A DNA stretch of 56,469 nt from assembly GCA_016927965.1 (NCBI GenBank), contig JAFGLP010000137.1, forward strand, positions 1 through 56,469, in the 5' to 3' direction. Made by a program: the position numbers and the translations under genes. The number at the start of each line of letters is the position of its first letter. Position 1 is the first letter of the stretch. The notes beneath the pieces are model-generated. The model searched no databases, was not told the origin of the DNA, and saw only the letters and a program-made list of their open reading frames with translations. Shown in pieces: positions 7,799 to 16,853 of the stretch. The stretch is from Dehalococcoidia bacterium (GTDB lineage Bacteria; Chloroflexota; Dehalococcoidia; GIF9; UBA5629).

Positions 7799-8971
7799 CT
7801 ACCAGTTTGAATCATTGGTAAGCAGGAACAGATCCGTCCAGTTTGACCCTCCGAAACCGCTGGCCAGTGCCTGCCTAACCTTGCGAGTGATCTGATGCTC
7901 TCCTGCATCCTCTCTTAACTGCAGTGCTGCTTCAGCCACGCGAACTGTTCCTGAATCTCCAATAGCATTGGTGCACATTACTCCACCTGACGGAGAAATT
8001 GGGAACGCCCCATCCCGGTTTGTCAGCCCTTTTTCAATCAGTTTCCAACCTTGCCCTTCGGGACACAGCTGAAAGTCTTCCAGGAAGAAGGGATGGAAAA
8101 ACGGGCATGGATCATACATTTCGAAAAGCTGTATCTCTTCCAGCGGTTTAGTGATATGGTTGCGTTTTAGAATTATTTTTCCAGCCTCGGTTTCGGTGTT
8201 TTTACGCTCACCGCCTCTCATGTGGTCCCACAATCCTCCACCTTCCTCCGCGTGAACTGTAGTATGATCCTTGATCCAAACCGGGTTTTTACAAATATTT
8301 TTGGCTTTTTCTTCACTGGCAAGTATAAGAGCGCAAGCACCCAAGCTGGTCGGACAGATCATAAACATAGTCAGCGGGTAGAGCACCATCCTGGCGTGCA
8401 GTACCTGTTCAGGTGTGAACCTTTCCCTTACATGTGCGTTGGGATTGCGTGCGGCATTTTCCGAAGCGTATGATCTTACCAGAGCACCAATCTCTATCGG
8501 ACAGCCGGTACGCCCCATATAATCGTTGGACATAATTGCCAGTCCGCTAAGAGCGCCCACTGAGAAATTCCGCTGATAGGCGGGGTCATAAATAGTGCTG
8601 ATAGCCGGCTGCACATCGCCCTCATCATGCTTCTCCCAGCCTACCACCATAGCAGTGTCGCAATACCCGGAGGCGACATTATACCAGGCTGTGACAACCT
8701 CCATGGTCCCCACGGTTCCTCCGGTATTCATTTTAAACCCAGACTTTCCGATGCATCCTGAGTAATCCGCCAGCAGTCCGTCGTTGAGATTGTGTCCCTC
8801 AAAAAGGTCCATATTTCCGATAATAACGCTTTCAATATCATTTCTGTTCAGTTGTGCATCCGCCATTGCATAGCTTACCGCCTCATATATCATTTCCCCA
8901 TCGTTCTGGTATGGCCTGCGGCTGGTATGTCTTGTAATCCCGATGCCTACTATAGCAACTTTTCTAAACAT
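7799..8971 (-). CDS. Thiolase-fold protein (SCP-x/lipid-transfer type) lacking the thiolase cysteine
   Basis: 390 residues starting MFRKVAIVGIGITRHT, as in SCP2-type thiolases that act on acyl-CoA. The family's catalytic positions are altered. Where a nucleophilic Cys is expected (around 84-88) the sequence is NTGGTVGT. The GHPxGATG motif reads CTNAIGDSG with Asn for His. The C-terminal CxGxG region reads SGFGGSNW. Such proteins occur in the Ltp/aldolase branch, which cleaves or forms C-C bonds with a DUF35 partner; no DUF35 gene is seen here. True thiolytic activity is therefore doubtful. It is transcribed with the downstream acyl-CoA synthetase strand, and two 21-bp repeats lie upstream. 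Confidence 0.78.
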   Translation of the reverse strand: MFRKVAIVGIGITRHTSRRPYQNDGEMIYEAVSYAMADAQLNRNDIESVIIGNMDLFEGHNLNDGLLADYSGCIGKSGFKMNTGGTVGTMEVVTAWYNVASGYCDTAMVVGWEKHDEGDVQPAISTIYDPAYQRNFSVGALSGLAIMSNDYMGRTGCPIEIGALVRSYASENAARNPNAHVRERFTPEQVLHARMVLYPLTMFMICPTSLGACALILASEEKAKNICKNPVWIKDHTTVHAEEGGGLWDHMRGGERKNTETEAGKIILKRNHITKPLEEIQLFEMYDPCPFFHPFFLEDFQLCPEGQGWKLIEKGLTNRDGAFPISPSGGVMCTNAIGDSGTVRVAEAALQLREDAGEHQITRKVRQALASGFGGSNWTDLFLLTNDSNW

Positions 8972-9106
8972 TATGTCCTCCTAAAATTATTTGCAGGATA
9001 TGATAAATATACTGATATATACCTATATAAATGCAAAATTCAAACTCCCCACATCACATAACTTTGGACGCCTAAATTTTATCACAATTAAAAAAAAGAC
9101 ATCCAA

Positions 9107-9148
9107 TTTAGATTTATACAATGTAGCTTTAGATTTATACAATGTAGC
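9107..9148. repeat. Two perfect tandem copies of a 21-bp unit
   Basis: A 21-base unit beginning TTTAGATTTATACAATG occurs at 9107-9127 and again, without a mismatch, at 9128-9148. The 21-bp period is two helical turns, so two proteins would bind the same face of the DNA. The pair lies about 140 bases upstream of the thiolase-like start. Confidence 0.7.
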
Positions 9149-9215
9149 ACTTGTTTAACCAATCAAAAGGATCCATTCAAAAGTATGTCAGACATGCCAA
9201 CTATTATTGGAATAG

Positions 9216-10322
9216 TCAATCAACACCCTTTTTCTGTCCGCCTGAAATTGAAGCGACAATCGCCTCATTTAACTGTTTTGCATCCGTATACGGAGTTATG
9301 ACCTCCTCCCTGTTATACATCTTTATCGCACCTGTAGGGCAGTAGCTCACACAAAGCCCGCAGCCTATGCACCGTTTCTTATCAATAATCGCTATTTCTT
9401 TCTCCATTGTTAATGCTTCCATGGGGCAGCGGGCAGTGCAGTCTCCGCATCCTATACATTCATCGGCATCAACGTCTGAAATGAAGCTCGATACAGCCGC
9501 AGGCCCATTATGAGCAGACTTCTTCATGGCCTGTAATGTCGCACAGTGACAAATACAGCAGTTACATATGAAATCAATATACTTACCGGTGTTGCTTACG
9601 CTGTGGACCAGTCCTTCATCTTCCGCCCTTTTAATTACAGCGCGAGCTTCCTCTTTTGTAATGAGTTTGCCCAGCCCGTATTCTGCCATGTAGTGCGCAC
9701 CCGGTCCCAGTGCAAGACAGACATCTTTTGGTTTGCTGCATGGATTACCTAGCAATTCACCCATCTGGCGGCAATGACAGTGTACAACGGCTATATCTTT
9801 GGCCTTATCTATATATGCCAGTAATTTATCATACGGCTGTATAGTCCTGTCATTTGGAATGTTTTGATCCACCACAATTATTCTGGCATAAGGTACCTTT
9901 GAGAAAAAATCCTGGTTTGATTTTCCTTTTTGAGTGATGGTTAAAAAATATTTTTCAAAAAGTCTGGCTATTTTTTTTGTTTTTTCATTAACAATTCCTG
10001 TTAAAAGCTGGTTCTCCATCATCCCGGGTACCAATGGGAACAGTACATAATAACGTTTATCAGCAATCTTAATTGAGAACACAAGCCCTTTCTTAGCCAT
10101 ACCTTCGAGGAGCACCTCTAGCTGGTTAAGCTTATAGTCGGCTTTATCAATGAGCATATCTGCAGATACAGGCGTTTCAGGCAGGATAGCAGCCAACCTA
10201 GCCTCTTCTTCAGTGAACAGTTCGTTTAATATATTGTAGTAATCCTGACACCTAACAGTTGGAACACCTCCACCCCTGCTTTGAATGGCATCAGCCAGTT
10301 TCTCATATGTTGATTGCTCCAT
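9216..10322 (-). CDS. Winged-helix/cysteine-rich protein with C-terminal 2[4Fe-4S] ferredoxin
   Basis: 368 residues. The N-terminal half (about 30-120) is helical and resembles a winged helix. The middle has extra cysteine clusters (VVHCHCRQMGE, NPCSKPKDVC and ICNCCICHC) that could bind another metal centre. The C-terminus (about 285-345) holds two classical clusters, CIGCGDCTARCP and CIGCGLCVSYCP. Proteins of this layout are common in anaerobes as electron-transfer partners; the exact acceptor is unknown. It is probably cotranscribed with the upstream 229-residue protein (20-base gap), and a GGAGG site precedes its ATG. Confidence 0.8.
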   Translation of the reverse strand: MEQSTYEKLADAIQSRGGGVPTVRCQDYYNILNELFTEEEARLAAILPETPVSADMLIDKADYKLNQLEVLLEGMAKKGLVFSIKIADKRYYVLFPLVPGMMENQLLTGIVNEKTKKIARLFEKYFLTITQKGKSNQDFFSKVPYARIIVVDQNIPNDRTIQPYDKLLAYIDKAKDIAVVHCHCRQMGELLGNPCSKPKDVCLALGPGAHYMAEYGLGKLITKEEARAVIKRAEDEGLVHSVSNTGKYIDFICNCCICHCATLQAMKKSAHNGPAAVSSFISDVDADECIGCGDCTARCPMEALTMEKEIAIIDKKRCIGCGLCVSYCPTGAIKMYNREEVITPYTDAKQLNEAIVASISGGQKKGVD

Positions 10323-10342
10323 TTACTACCTCCATATTATGT

Positions 10343-11032
10343 TTATTCTGTACTATTGCAGGATGGCTTTTTCTTGCCAAACCTTTCATAGTATACATCT
10401 GGTATGAGATTTTTGTCTTTGTATAAAATGAACTTGCAGGGCTCTTTACCAGGATTTCCGGAAGGCTCCGTTACCCAAATGGGAAATCCGGTAACTTCAA
10501 TGGGTATTAGATCCTGGAAAGGGCAATGACAGCAGTAAACTGGAAAGTCTTCATGACCCAGCGTCATAATCGGATGTTTTTTAACTTTTAAAAAATTCTT
10601 GGGCGGTTCATAGCTGCCGTTGATGACGGCTCTACCTCCACTCCCACACGGATCCATAATGATCGTAATCTTCTCATCATCCTCTTTGATAATGAGATTT
10701 GTTAAATGTCCCCTCAGCCCGGCTGCTAGCATCTCTACCTGCCTCTTTATATCGGCTTTCTCATACAACTTTGCCAGATCAGCAAATGAACTGAACCCTT
10801 CATGCAAAGCTTCATAGAGCGCCTCCTGTCCGTAACGCCGCCCAATGAAACTTAAAAGCGCTGTAACTGTATCGCGGAAGCCCTCATGCTGTGAGTAGAA
10901 CTCACGATTCATGCGATCAGTCAGCTTTTTGACTTTTTCAAGATCGCCTTTTCCAATAGATTTTTTAATCAGATCAATGGTCTGTATGCCCATCTCCTCC
11001 AGTTCGCTGTCAGTAAAAATTCTGTTTTCCAT
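10343..11032 (-). CDS. Conserved-looking cysteine-motif protein of unknown function
   Basis: 229 residues. The N-terminal 110 residues are helical (FTDSELEEMGIQTIDLIKKS). The C-terminal half carries four distinct cysteine sites: MDPCGSGGR, VYCCHCPFQD, GKEPCKFILYKD and a tail KKPSCNS. The pattern suggests a metal or thiol-based site. I do not recognise a named family. It is the first gene of a leftward pair with the ferredoxin, so an electron-transfer or redox-sensing role is an inference from context. Divergent from the TIGR03084-like gene. Confidence 0.65.
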   Translation of the reverse strand: MENRIFTDSELEEMGIQTIDLIKKSIGKGDLEKVKKLTDRMNREFYSQHEGFRDTVTALLSFIGRRYGQEALYEALHEGFSSFADLAKLYEKADIKRQVEMLAAGLRGHLTNLIIKEDDEKITIIMDPCGSGGRAVINGSYEPPKNFLKVKKHPIMTLGHEDFPVYCCHCPFQDLIPIEVTGFPIWVTEPSGNPGKEPCKFILYKDKNLIPDVYYERFGKKKPSCNSTE

Positions 11033-11254
11033 TACAGACCTCCCTGCTAATAGTCGTGCAGATGTTTCATAATAAACCTGTCCGGGTCTTTTCTCAAAAA
11101 AATGGAGTCAACACTGTGTATTTGTTTATTAAAGTAATCAGTTGCCACGCCTGTTTGTTAATATGGTATATTTATAGGCTAATAATACCTGTAATTGGAA
11201 GTTTATTACGAATAGCAGTGAAGATCCTTAATTTTAAATTTAAAGAGGTGTTAA

Positions 11255-12022
11255 ATGAAGGAAATTGTCAGTGATTTACGTGCTGAACAGGAATCCCTGG
11301 ATGCATTCCTTTCGACTCTGAAAGATGACCAGTGGGACCTGCCGACGCCTTCCTTACCCTGGACCATAAAAGACTCTGTGTCGCACATTGCCTATATTGA
11401 CAATGTTGCCGTAGCAACATGTAAGGGTGATAACTCGTATTTTGAGCTGGCGTTAAAAGTAGGCTTGACGTTTAACGAAGTAGGTGTGGAGAAAGGGCGT
11501 TCCATGAAGCCGGGAGAGGTGCTGATTTGGTGGCGAAAGACTCGGGAACTTATGTACGATGCTTTGCTGAATACTGAGCCCAAGGCCAGGTTACCCTGGT
11601 TTTCATTACCGATGGGAGCACGTGCATTTGCCACTGCTAGGATAATGGAAACTTGGGCTCACGGTATGGACTGCTACGATGCAATGGGAGTTAAACCGGT
11701 TTTTACCGACAGATTGAAACACACGGCGTACCTGGCCTGCCAGGCTCGGCCATTTGCCTATCAGGTTCATGGTCTTCCCATACCGGAAGTCCCCATCCGA
11801 GTTGAAATTACATTGCCGTCAGGCATATTATGGACTAACGGCCCGGAAGGCGCCGACAATTATATCAAGGGCGATGCTGCAGAATTTTGCCTAGTTGCAG
11901 CGCAAAGAAGAAATTTGAAAGATACTAAACTGAAGATTCACGGAAATGAGGCACAGCGTTTTATGGAAGTGGCTCAGACATATGCAGGCCCGGCGGGAAC
12001 CGGCAGGAAGCCGTTAAAATAA
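11255..12022 (+). CDS. TIGR03084/maleylpyruvate-isomerase-like metal-binding protein (DinB fold)
   Basis: 255 residues. The N-terminal four-helix bundle has the family pattern: LRAEQESLDAFLSTLKDDQW, PSLPWTIKDSVSHIAYID and later METWAHGMDCYDAMG, with two His residues placed to bind a divalent metal. The C-terminal domain (about 170-255) matches the small alpha/beta domain of this group. Relatives use mycothiol in actinobacteria, but the cofactor here is unknown. RBS AGAGGTG stands 6 bases before the ATG. Its position between acyl-CoA genes and the liv operon suggests a catabolic role. Confidence 0.75.
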   Translation: MKEIVSDLRAEQESLDAFLSTLKDDQWDLPTPSLPWTIKDSVSHIAYIDNVAVATCKGDNSYFELALKVGLTFNEVGVEKGRSMKPGEVLIWWRKTRELMYDALLNTEPKARLPWFSLPMGARAFATARIMETWAHGMDCYDAMGVKPVFTDRLKHTAYLACQARPFAYQVHGLPIPEVPIRVEITLPSGILWTNGPEGADNYIKGDAAEFCLVAAQRRNLKDTKLKIHGNEAQRFMEVAQTYAGPAGTGRKPLK

Positions 12023-12190
12023 TAAAATACTCAATTAGGCCACACTATGCACTTACATGATATGGCATAATTGGCGGTAATTTCAATGTACGAGCAAAAG
12101 GTTGTTATATTAAGCAATTTAATAATTTGCTACAAAGACGCAATATTGTTATACGCATATGCGCATAAATAACAAGTTCGTAACAGCATC

Positions 12191-12219
12191 TTGACAACTC
12201 AATCAACACGGGATAATAT
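12191..12219 (+). promoter_or_regulatory. Consensus promoter of the liv operon
   Basis: TTGACA (12191-12196), exactly 17 bases, then TATAAT-like TAATAT (12214-12219). This is the best housekeeping promoter in the window. Transcription would start near 12226. Confidence 0.7.
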
Positions 12220-12227
12220 ATGCTGAT

Positions 12228-12243
12228 ATTCTCCATGGAGAAT
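12228..12243. promoter_or_regulatory. 16-bp perfect palindrome at the predicted +1 of the liv operon
   Basis: ATTCTCCATGGAGAAT is a perfect palindrome starting within a few bases of the predicted transcription start. A repressor dimer bound here would block promoter clearance. No regulator gene adjoins it. Confidence 0.55.
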
Positions 12244-12443
12244 AGGCACTAATACATATACTAATGATGGTTTGATTGACTATTGAATTATATGTATGTG
12301 ATACGTTCTGCGATTCCTTTCTATATCTGAGAGTACATTATTGAAAACGAGTTTGCAGAAAGAATCGATCGACCGCTTATTTAATATTTTCCGCATTAAT
12401 AATTTATCGGTTAATTCAGCATTATTTATAAGGAATAGAAAAT

Positions 12444-13217
12444 ATGGAAGGCAGTAGCACCGGATTACGGGTAGACAACGTATCTCTTTCATTTGGTGGG
12501 GTAGAGGCCCTCAGTGATATATCCTTCAGTCTCGATAAGCCGGAATTGTTGGCTGTTATCGGCCCAAATGGGGCCGGCAAAACATGCATACTCAACTGCA
12601 TTAGCGGTTTTTACCACCCACAGCGAGGCACTATTCACTGGCAGGATAAAAATATTACGCGGATGCCACCTTATGATATTGCCAAGCTACGGCTTGCCAG
12701 AACCTTTCAGCATATTACACTTTATACAGGCCTTAATACCGTTGATAACCTGATGTCAGCCCGGCATATATTTATGAAACAGAACATGGTGACCAGTGCT
12801 CTGTACTTCGGTTGGGCGCACAAAGAAGAGAAGGCGCACAGGGAAAGGGTCGAGGAGATTATCGATTTTCTGGAGATAGGAGCAATCAGGAAAAAGACCG
12901 TGGCCATGCTGCCTTACGGACAGCGTAAACGTGTTGATCTCGGCAGGGCCCTGGCTTTAGAGCCCGAACTGCTTCTACTGGATGAGCCTATGGCAGGCAT
13001 GAATGCAGATGAGAAAGAGGACATTGCCCGGTTTATAATAGACATCCTGGAAACCCGAAAAATACCGGTTATCATGGTCGAGCATGATATGGGTGTTGTT
13101 ATGGATATAGCCAATCGTATGGTTGTCCTCGACTTCGGCCATAAGATTGCCGAAGGTGACCCTGCTGAAATTAAAGCTAATCCCCATGTAATTAAAGCTT
13201 ACCTTGGTGAGGATTAA
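12444..13217 (+). CDS. livG: Branched-chain-type ABC transporter ATPase LivG
   Basis: 257 residues. Walker A GPNGAGKT (about 39-46), the variant ABC signature LPYGQRKRVDLGRALALEP, Walker B LLLLDEPMAGM and the switch His in IMVEHDMGVVMD are all present. LivG-specific features include LARTFQHITLYTGLNTVDNLMSA-like spacing. First gene of the operon, followed by an acyl-CoA ligase, livF, livH, livM and livK. It powers import of a small amphipathic substrate: branched-chain amino acids in classical systems, but possibly a carboxylic acid here given the embedded ligase. Paralogue at 46112-46924. Confidence 0.9.
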   Translation: MEGSSTGLRVDNVSLSFGGVEALSDISFSLDKPELLAVIGPNGAGKTCILNCISGFYHPQRGTIHWQDKNITRMPPYDIAKLRLARTFQHITLYTGLNTVDNLMSARHIFMKQNMVTSALYFGWAHKEEKAHRERVEEIIDFLEIGAIRKKTVAMLPYGQRKRVDLGRALALEPELLLLDEPMAGMNADEKEDIARFIIDILETRKIPVIMVEHDMGVVMDIANRMVVLDFGHKIAEGDPAEIKANPHVIKAYLGED

Positions 13218-13230
13218 AGGAGCCTATTTG

Positions 13231-15162
13231 ATGTCGACGTTAAATACGCCAAGCAACTCCGACATAAAAGCGCTCGACACGCTTCCTAAATGGCTGCGCC
13301 ATAATTATCAAAAGTACGGCGCTCATAAAACAGCAATGCGCCATAAAGATTTTGGTGTATGGAATTCATATAGCTGGGAAGATTGCTATCAGCATTGCCG
13401 TTATTTCGGACTGGGACTGACTAGCCTTGGTCTCAAACGTGGAGAGCGCGTTATTATAGTCGGCGATAATGACCCGCACTGGTACTGGGCGGAGTATGGT
13501 TCACAGGCCATGGGTGCGGTTATTGCTGGTTTGTTTGTAGATTCGCTGGCTTCTGAATTTAAGTACATAATCAGCCAGTGCCAGGCTACCTTTGTCATTG
13601 CCAAGGACCAGGAGCAGGTGGATAAAGTATTGTCCATTGCACCTGAAATCCCCAGCATAAGAAAGATAATTTACTGGGAAGATAAGGGCATGTGGAGCTA
13701 CGATGATCCACTGATTATGAGCTGGGAAGCGGTAGAGGAACATGGTAAAAAGTATGATGAAGAGCACCCCGATATTTTCGAGGAAAATATCGATATGGGA
13801 AAAGGCAACGATTATGCTGCATTCATGTATACTTCGGGTACAACCTCATTACCAAAGGGAGCTATGCATTCCCATACGACGCTTTTAAATTGCGGCAGGT
13901 GTGTGATCAATGTATTTCCCTGGACTGATAAGGATGATTATGTATCCACCTCTCCACCGGGATATGTAGGCGACCAAATGTTTGGTGTAACAGGCCTATT
14001 GCTGGCTGCCCCCAGAGTCAATTTTCCAGAAGAACCTGAAACGATGATGGAGAATATCCGTGAGGTTGCGCCGCAATTCCTGATGCTGGGGCCGCGGCAC
14101 TGGGCGGGCATTGCTTCAATGGTCATGGCTAAAATGCTGAACAGCACCAGATTAAAACAGGTTTTCTACAAGATGTTCCAGCCAATTGGGGCTAGGAAAG
14201 TGGATACTGAACTGAAGGGAAAGAAACTCAATTTTTTCTGGTACGCTATATATATGCTGGGCCATCTTCTGGTGTTTCGCCCTTTGAAAGATAAGATCGG
14301 CATGATCAAACTCCGTTTTGGTGTGAATGCAGGCGGACCGTTGCCTCCCGATACCTTCAGATTTTTCCGAGCTATAGGAGTTCCTATTGTCCAGTTATAT
14401 GGTTTCACAGAGCTTATTATGGCTTCTGGACATCTTCAGGTCGATCCAGTGGATAATGATACTGTTGGACGAGTGGCTCCCGGGTCTGAGGTCAGGGTTA
14501 CTGAGGATAATGAGATGCTTGTAAGGAGTGCCGGTCTATTTCTTGGTTATTACCAAGCTCCCGACAAAACAGAAGAGGCACGCGGGGATGGCTGGTTCCA
14601 CACAAAGGATGCCGGTCATTTGGATGATAAGGGCCGTGTTACATATTGGGACAGGGTAGCGGATTTATTGCAACTTAGCGACGGAACCAAGTTTCCTCCG
14701 CAATTAATTGAAGGCAAGCTTAAGTTCAGTCCCTACATTCTGGACTGCATGGTTCTGGGCAAGGAAAGAGACTACGTTGCTGCAATTATTGCCATCGATT
14801 TCGAGCTTACAGGCAAATGGGCAGAGGATAACCATCTGGCTTACACCACCTTTATTGACCTTTCACAGAAAAAAGAGGTGATAGAACTGGTTGAAAAAGA
14901 GGTAGAACGCGTCAATAAAAACCTGCCGGAACAGCAGAAGATTAGAAGATTTGTGAACCTGTATAAACAGTTTGACGCTGATGAGGCGGAATTGACCAGA
15001 ACCGGTAAATTGCGGCGTGCTTATATGGAGGACCGTTATAAAGGATTGATCGACGCAATCTACGCAGGTGAAGAGAATTACTATACTGAAGCCCCGGTTA
15101 TCTACCGGGATGGCAGGACCGGCGTAATAAAAGCAGAAATAAGGCTGACTACTGTTAAATAA
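13231..15162 (+). CDS. AMP-forming long-chain-type acyl-CoA ligase inside the liv operon
   Basis: 643 residues. I start at ATG 13231, which has AAAGGAG 8 bases upstream; a longer frame from 13204 would overlap livG. Motifs: MYTSGTTSLPKGAMHSH (ATP/phosphate loop), QLYGFTELIMASG, GWFHTKDAGHLDDKGR and the hinge WDRVADLLQLSDG. The length and long insert fit the FadD15/ACSL group that activates long-chain or bulky acids. The acid is activated to acyl-CoA, perhaps as it enters through the neighbouring transporter (vectorial acylation is an inference). Cotranscribed between livG and livF. Confidence 0.87.
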   Translation: MSTLNTPSNSDIKALDTLPKWLRHNYQKYGAHKTAMRHKDFGVWNSYSWEDCYQHCRYFGLGLTSLGLKRGERVIIVGDNDPHWYWAEYGSQAMGAVIAGLFVDSLASEFKYIISQCQATFVIAKDQEQVDKVLSIAPEIPSIRKIIYWEDKGMWSYDDPLIMSWEAVEEHGKKYDEEHPDIFEENIDMGKGNDYAAFMYTSGTTSLPKGAMHSHTTLLNCGRCVINVFPWTDKDDYVSTSPPGYVGDQMFGVTGLLLAAPRVNFPEEPETMMENIREVAPQFLMLGPRHWAGIASMVMAKMLNSTRLKQVFYKMFQPIGARKVDTELKGKKLNFFWYAIYMLGHLLVFRPLKDKIGMIKLRFGVNAGGPLPPDTFRFFRAIGVPIVQLYGFTELIMASGHLQVDPVDNDTVGRVAPGSEVRVTEDNEMLVRSAGLFLGYYQAPDKTEEARGDGWFHTKDAGHLDDKGRVTYWDRVADLLQLSDGTKFPPQLIEGKLKFSPYILDCMVLGKERDYVAAIIAIDFELTGKWAEDNHLAYTTFIDLSQKKEVIELVEKEVERVNKNLPEQQKIRRFVNLYKQFDADEAELTRTGKLRRAYMEDRYKGLIDAIYAGEENYYTEAPVIYRDGRTGVIKAEIRLTTVK

Positions 15163-15173
15163 GGAGAATCGCT

Positions 15174-15971
15174 GTGCTGGAGTTGAATAACGTCGAAGTA
15201 AAGTATAACGATGTTATTCTGGTACTGAAGGGACTTTCTTTCAAAGTCCCCGACGGGGTGATAATTACCCTGCTCGGAGCCAATGGGGCCGGCAAGACGA
15301 CTACACTAAAGTCGATCTCAGGCCTGCTGGGCACCGAATTGGGTGAAGTAACCGATGGGAGTATCGTGTTTAACGATGTAAAAATCGACCATTTGAGACC
15401 AGATGAGATTGTTAAACTTGGCATAGTACAGGTTCAGGAAGGCAGGAGGGTCTTGGAGCATCTTACTGTTGAAGAGAACCTTATGCTAGGAAGTCATGGT
15501 CGCAAATCTGGTTCATTCAATATGAAAAAAGAGATTGAAATTATCTGCAATTATTTCCCGCGTTTGAAAGATATGATGCATCGCATCAGCGGTTATTTGT
15601 CAGGCGGTGAACAGCAGATGATGGTCATAGGCAGGGCTTTAATGTCAGCGCCTAAGTTGATGTTGCTGGATGAACCGTCTTTAGGTCTGGCTCCGCTTAT
15701 GGTAAGAGAGATTTTCGCGGTTATTGAAAAGTTGAACAAGGAAAGAGGATTAGGCATTTTGCTGGTGGAGCAGAATGCCAAGTTCGCTCTGGGTGTAGCC
15801 AAATATGGTTTTGTAATCGAGGACGGGCGCGTTGTCTTTGACGGGCCTTCCGAGAAACTCAGTGAGAATGAAGATGTAAAGGAATTCTATCTTGGTCTCA
15901 GCCAAGTAGGTACTAAGAAGAGCTACCGCGAGGTTAAACACTATCGCCGTAGAAGGAGGTGGCTAGGCTAA
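15174..15971 (+). CDS. livF: Branched-chain-type ABC transporter ATPase LivF
   Basis: 265 residues from a GTG at 15174 with AAGGAG 9 bases upstream. Walker A GANGAGKT, signature YLSGGEQQMMVIGRAL, Walker B LMLLDEPSLGLAP and switch region LLVEQNAKFALGVA are typical of LivF. The protein carries a basic tail (VKHYRRRRRWLG) beyond the usual end at about residue 240, perhaps contacting membrane lipids. Its DNA 3' end supplies the AAGGAGGT ribosome-binding site of livH, so the genes are translationally linked. Confidence 0.9.
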   Translation: MLELNNVEVKYNDVILVLKGLSFKVPDGVIITLLGANGAGKTTTLKSISGLLGTELGEVTDGSIVFNDVKIDHLRPDEIVKLGIVQVQEGRRVLEHLTVEENLMLGSHGRKSGSFNMKKEIEIICNYFPRLKDMMHRISGYLSGGEQQMMVIGRALMSAPKLMLLDEPSLGLAPLMVREIFAVIEKLNKERGLGILLVEQNAKFALGVAKYGFVIEDGRVVFDGPSEKLSENEDVKEFYLGLSQVGTKKSYREVKHYRRRRRWLG

Positions 15972-16850
15972 ATGGAACTAGCAGCCAGTTGTCTGATAAA
16001 CGGCATTCTAATCGGCGGGGTATATGCCCTGATTGGAATGAGCCTTGTACTTATATATAAAGCCACTAGCATATTTAATTTTGCTATGGGGCAAATGGCA
16101 ATATTTTCCGCGTTTATTACGTATTCTCTGATGATGATGGCAGCATTGCCGGTGTGGGTTTGTGTAATTGGTGGTGTGCTGGCAGGAGGACTTTTAGGAC
16201 TCGTTGTAGAGAGGGCAGGCCTGCGCAGGCTTATCGGACAGCCAATAGTGGCAGCCCTTATATCCACTCTAGCTATTTCAGTGCTTCTTCGCGGGATTAT
16301 GGTAGCAATATGGTCATCAAATTTGGTATCTTTCCCCACACCAATTTTCCCTCATGAGCAGGCATCTATTGGCAATATAGTAATTTCCTATAACCTGATA
16401 GGAGCATTTGTAATTGCAGCCATTGCCTATGTAGTTTTCACGATTTTCTTCCGCAAAAGCGGCACAGGTCTGGAGATGCGCGCTGTGGCTGAAGACCATC
16501 AGATAGCACAATCACTCGGTGTGAGGGTGCCTAACGTATTCGCAGCCACGTGGTGTATTGGTGGCTTGATCTGTGCGATAGGCGGCATACTTCTTTCCGA
16601 TAAAGTAGCGTTGGGCATCAATGAAATTCCGATGGTTGCTTTCAAGGCTTTCCCGGCTGTACTGCTGGGTGGACTGGAATCGGTCGGTGGGGTAGCGATA
16701 GGTGGCATCGTTATCGGACTGGCAGAGAATTTTAGTAACGCTTATATAAGCCAGTCTTTTGGAGAGATCGCCCCCTGGATTATAGTCGTGATAACACTGA
16801 TCATCAGACCGGAAGGGCTTTTTGGTCTGAAAAGAATAGAGAGGATATAG
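15972..16850 (+). CDS. livH: Branched-chain-type ABC transporter permease LivH
   Basis: 292 residues, eight or so transmembrane helices. The start LINGILIGGVYALIGMSLVL and the later VGGVAIGGIVIGLAEN are characteristic of LivH. The EAA-like coupling stretch is GTGLEMRAVAEDHQIAQSLG (about residues 161-180), followed by VRVPNV. The ATG follows the livF stop directly (TAA-ATG). Forms the membrane channel with LivM. Confidence 0.9.
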   Translation: MELAASCLINGILIGGVYALIGMSLVLIYKATSIFNFAMGQMAIFSAFITYSLMMMAALPVWVCVIGGVLAGGLLGLVVERAGLRRLIGQPIVAALISTLAISVLLRGIMVAIWSSNLVSFPTPIFPHEQASIGNIVISYNLIGAFVIAAIAYVVFTIFFRKSGTGLEMRAVAEDHQIAQSLGVRVPNVFAATWCIGGLICAIGGILLSDKVALGINEIPMVAFKAFPAVLLGGLESVGGVAIGGIVIGLAENFSNAYISQSFGEIAPWIIVVITLIIRPEGLFGLKRIERI

Positions 16851-16853
16851 GAT

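Larger units (their letters stand above)
12023..12443. other. Leader and promoter region of the liv operon
   Basis: No gene is convincing here (a leftward frame at 12280-12492 runs into livG and has no support). It holds the liv promoter and a 16-bp palindrome, plus a second palindromic patch (ATACGCATATGCGCAT, 12153-12168). The mRNA leader would be about 215 bases, long enough for regulatory structure, though no known riboswitch was recognised. Confidence 0.5.

Noticed and set aside
12280..12492. 70-residue leftward frame in the liv leader
   Set aside because: It runs into the livG coding region, has no ribosome-binding site and contains no known motif.
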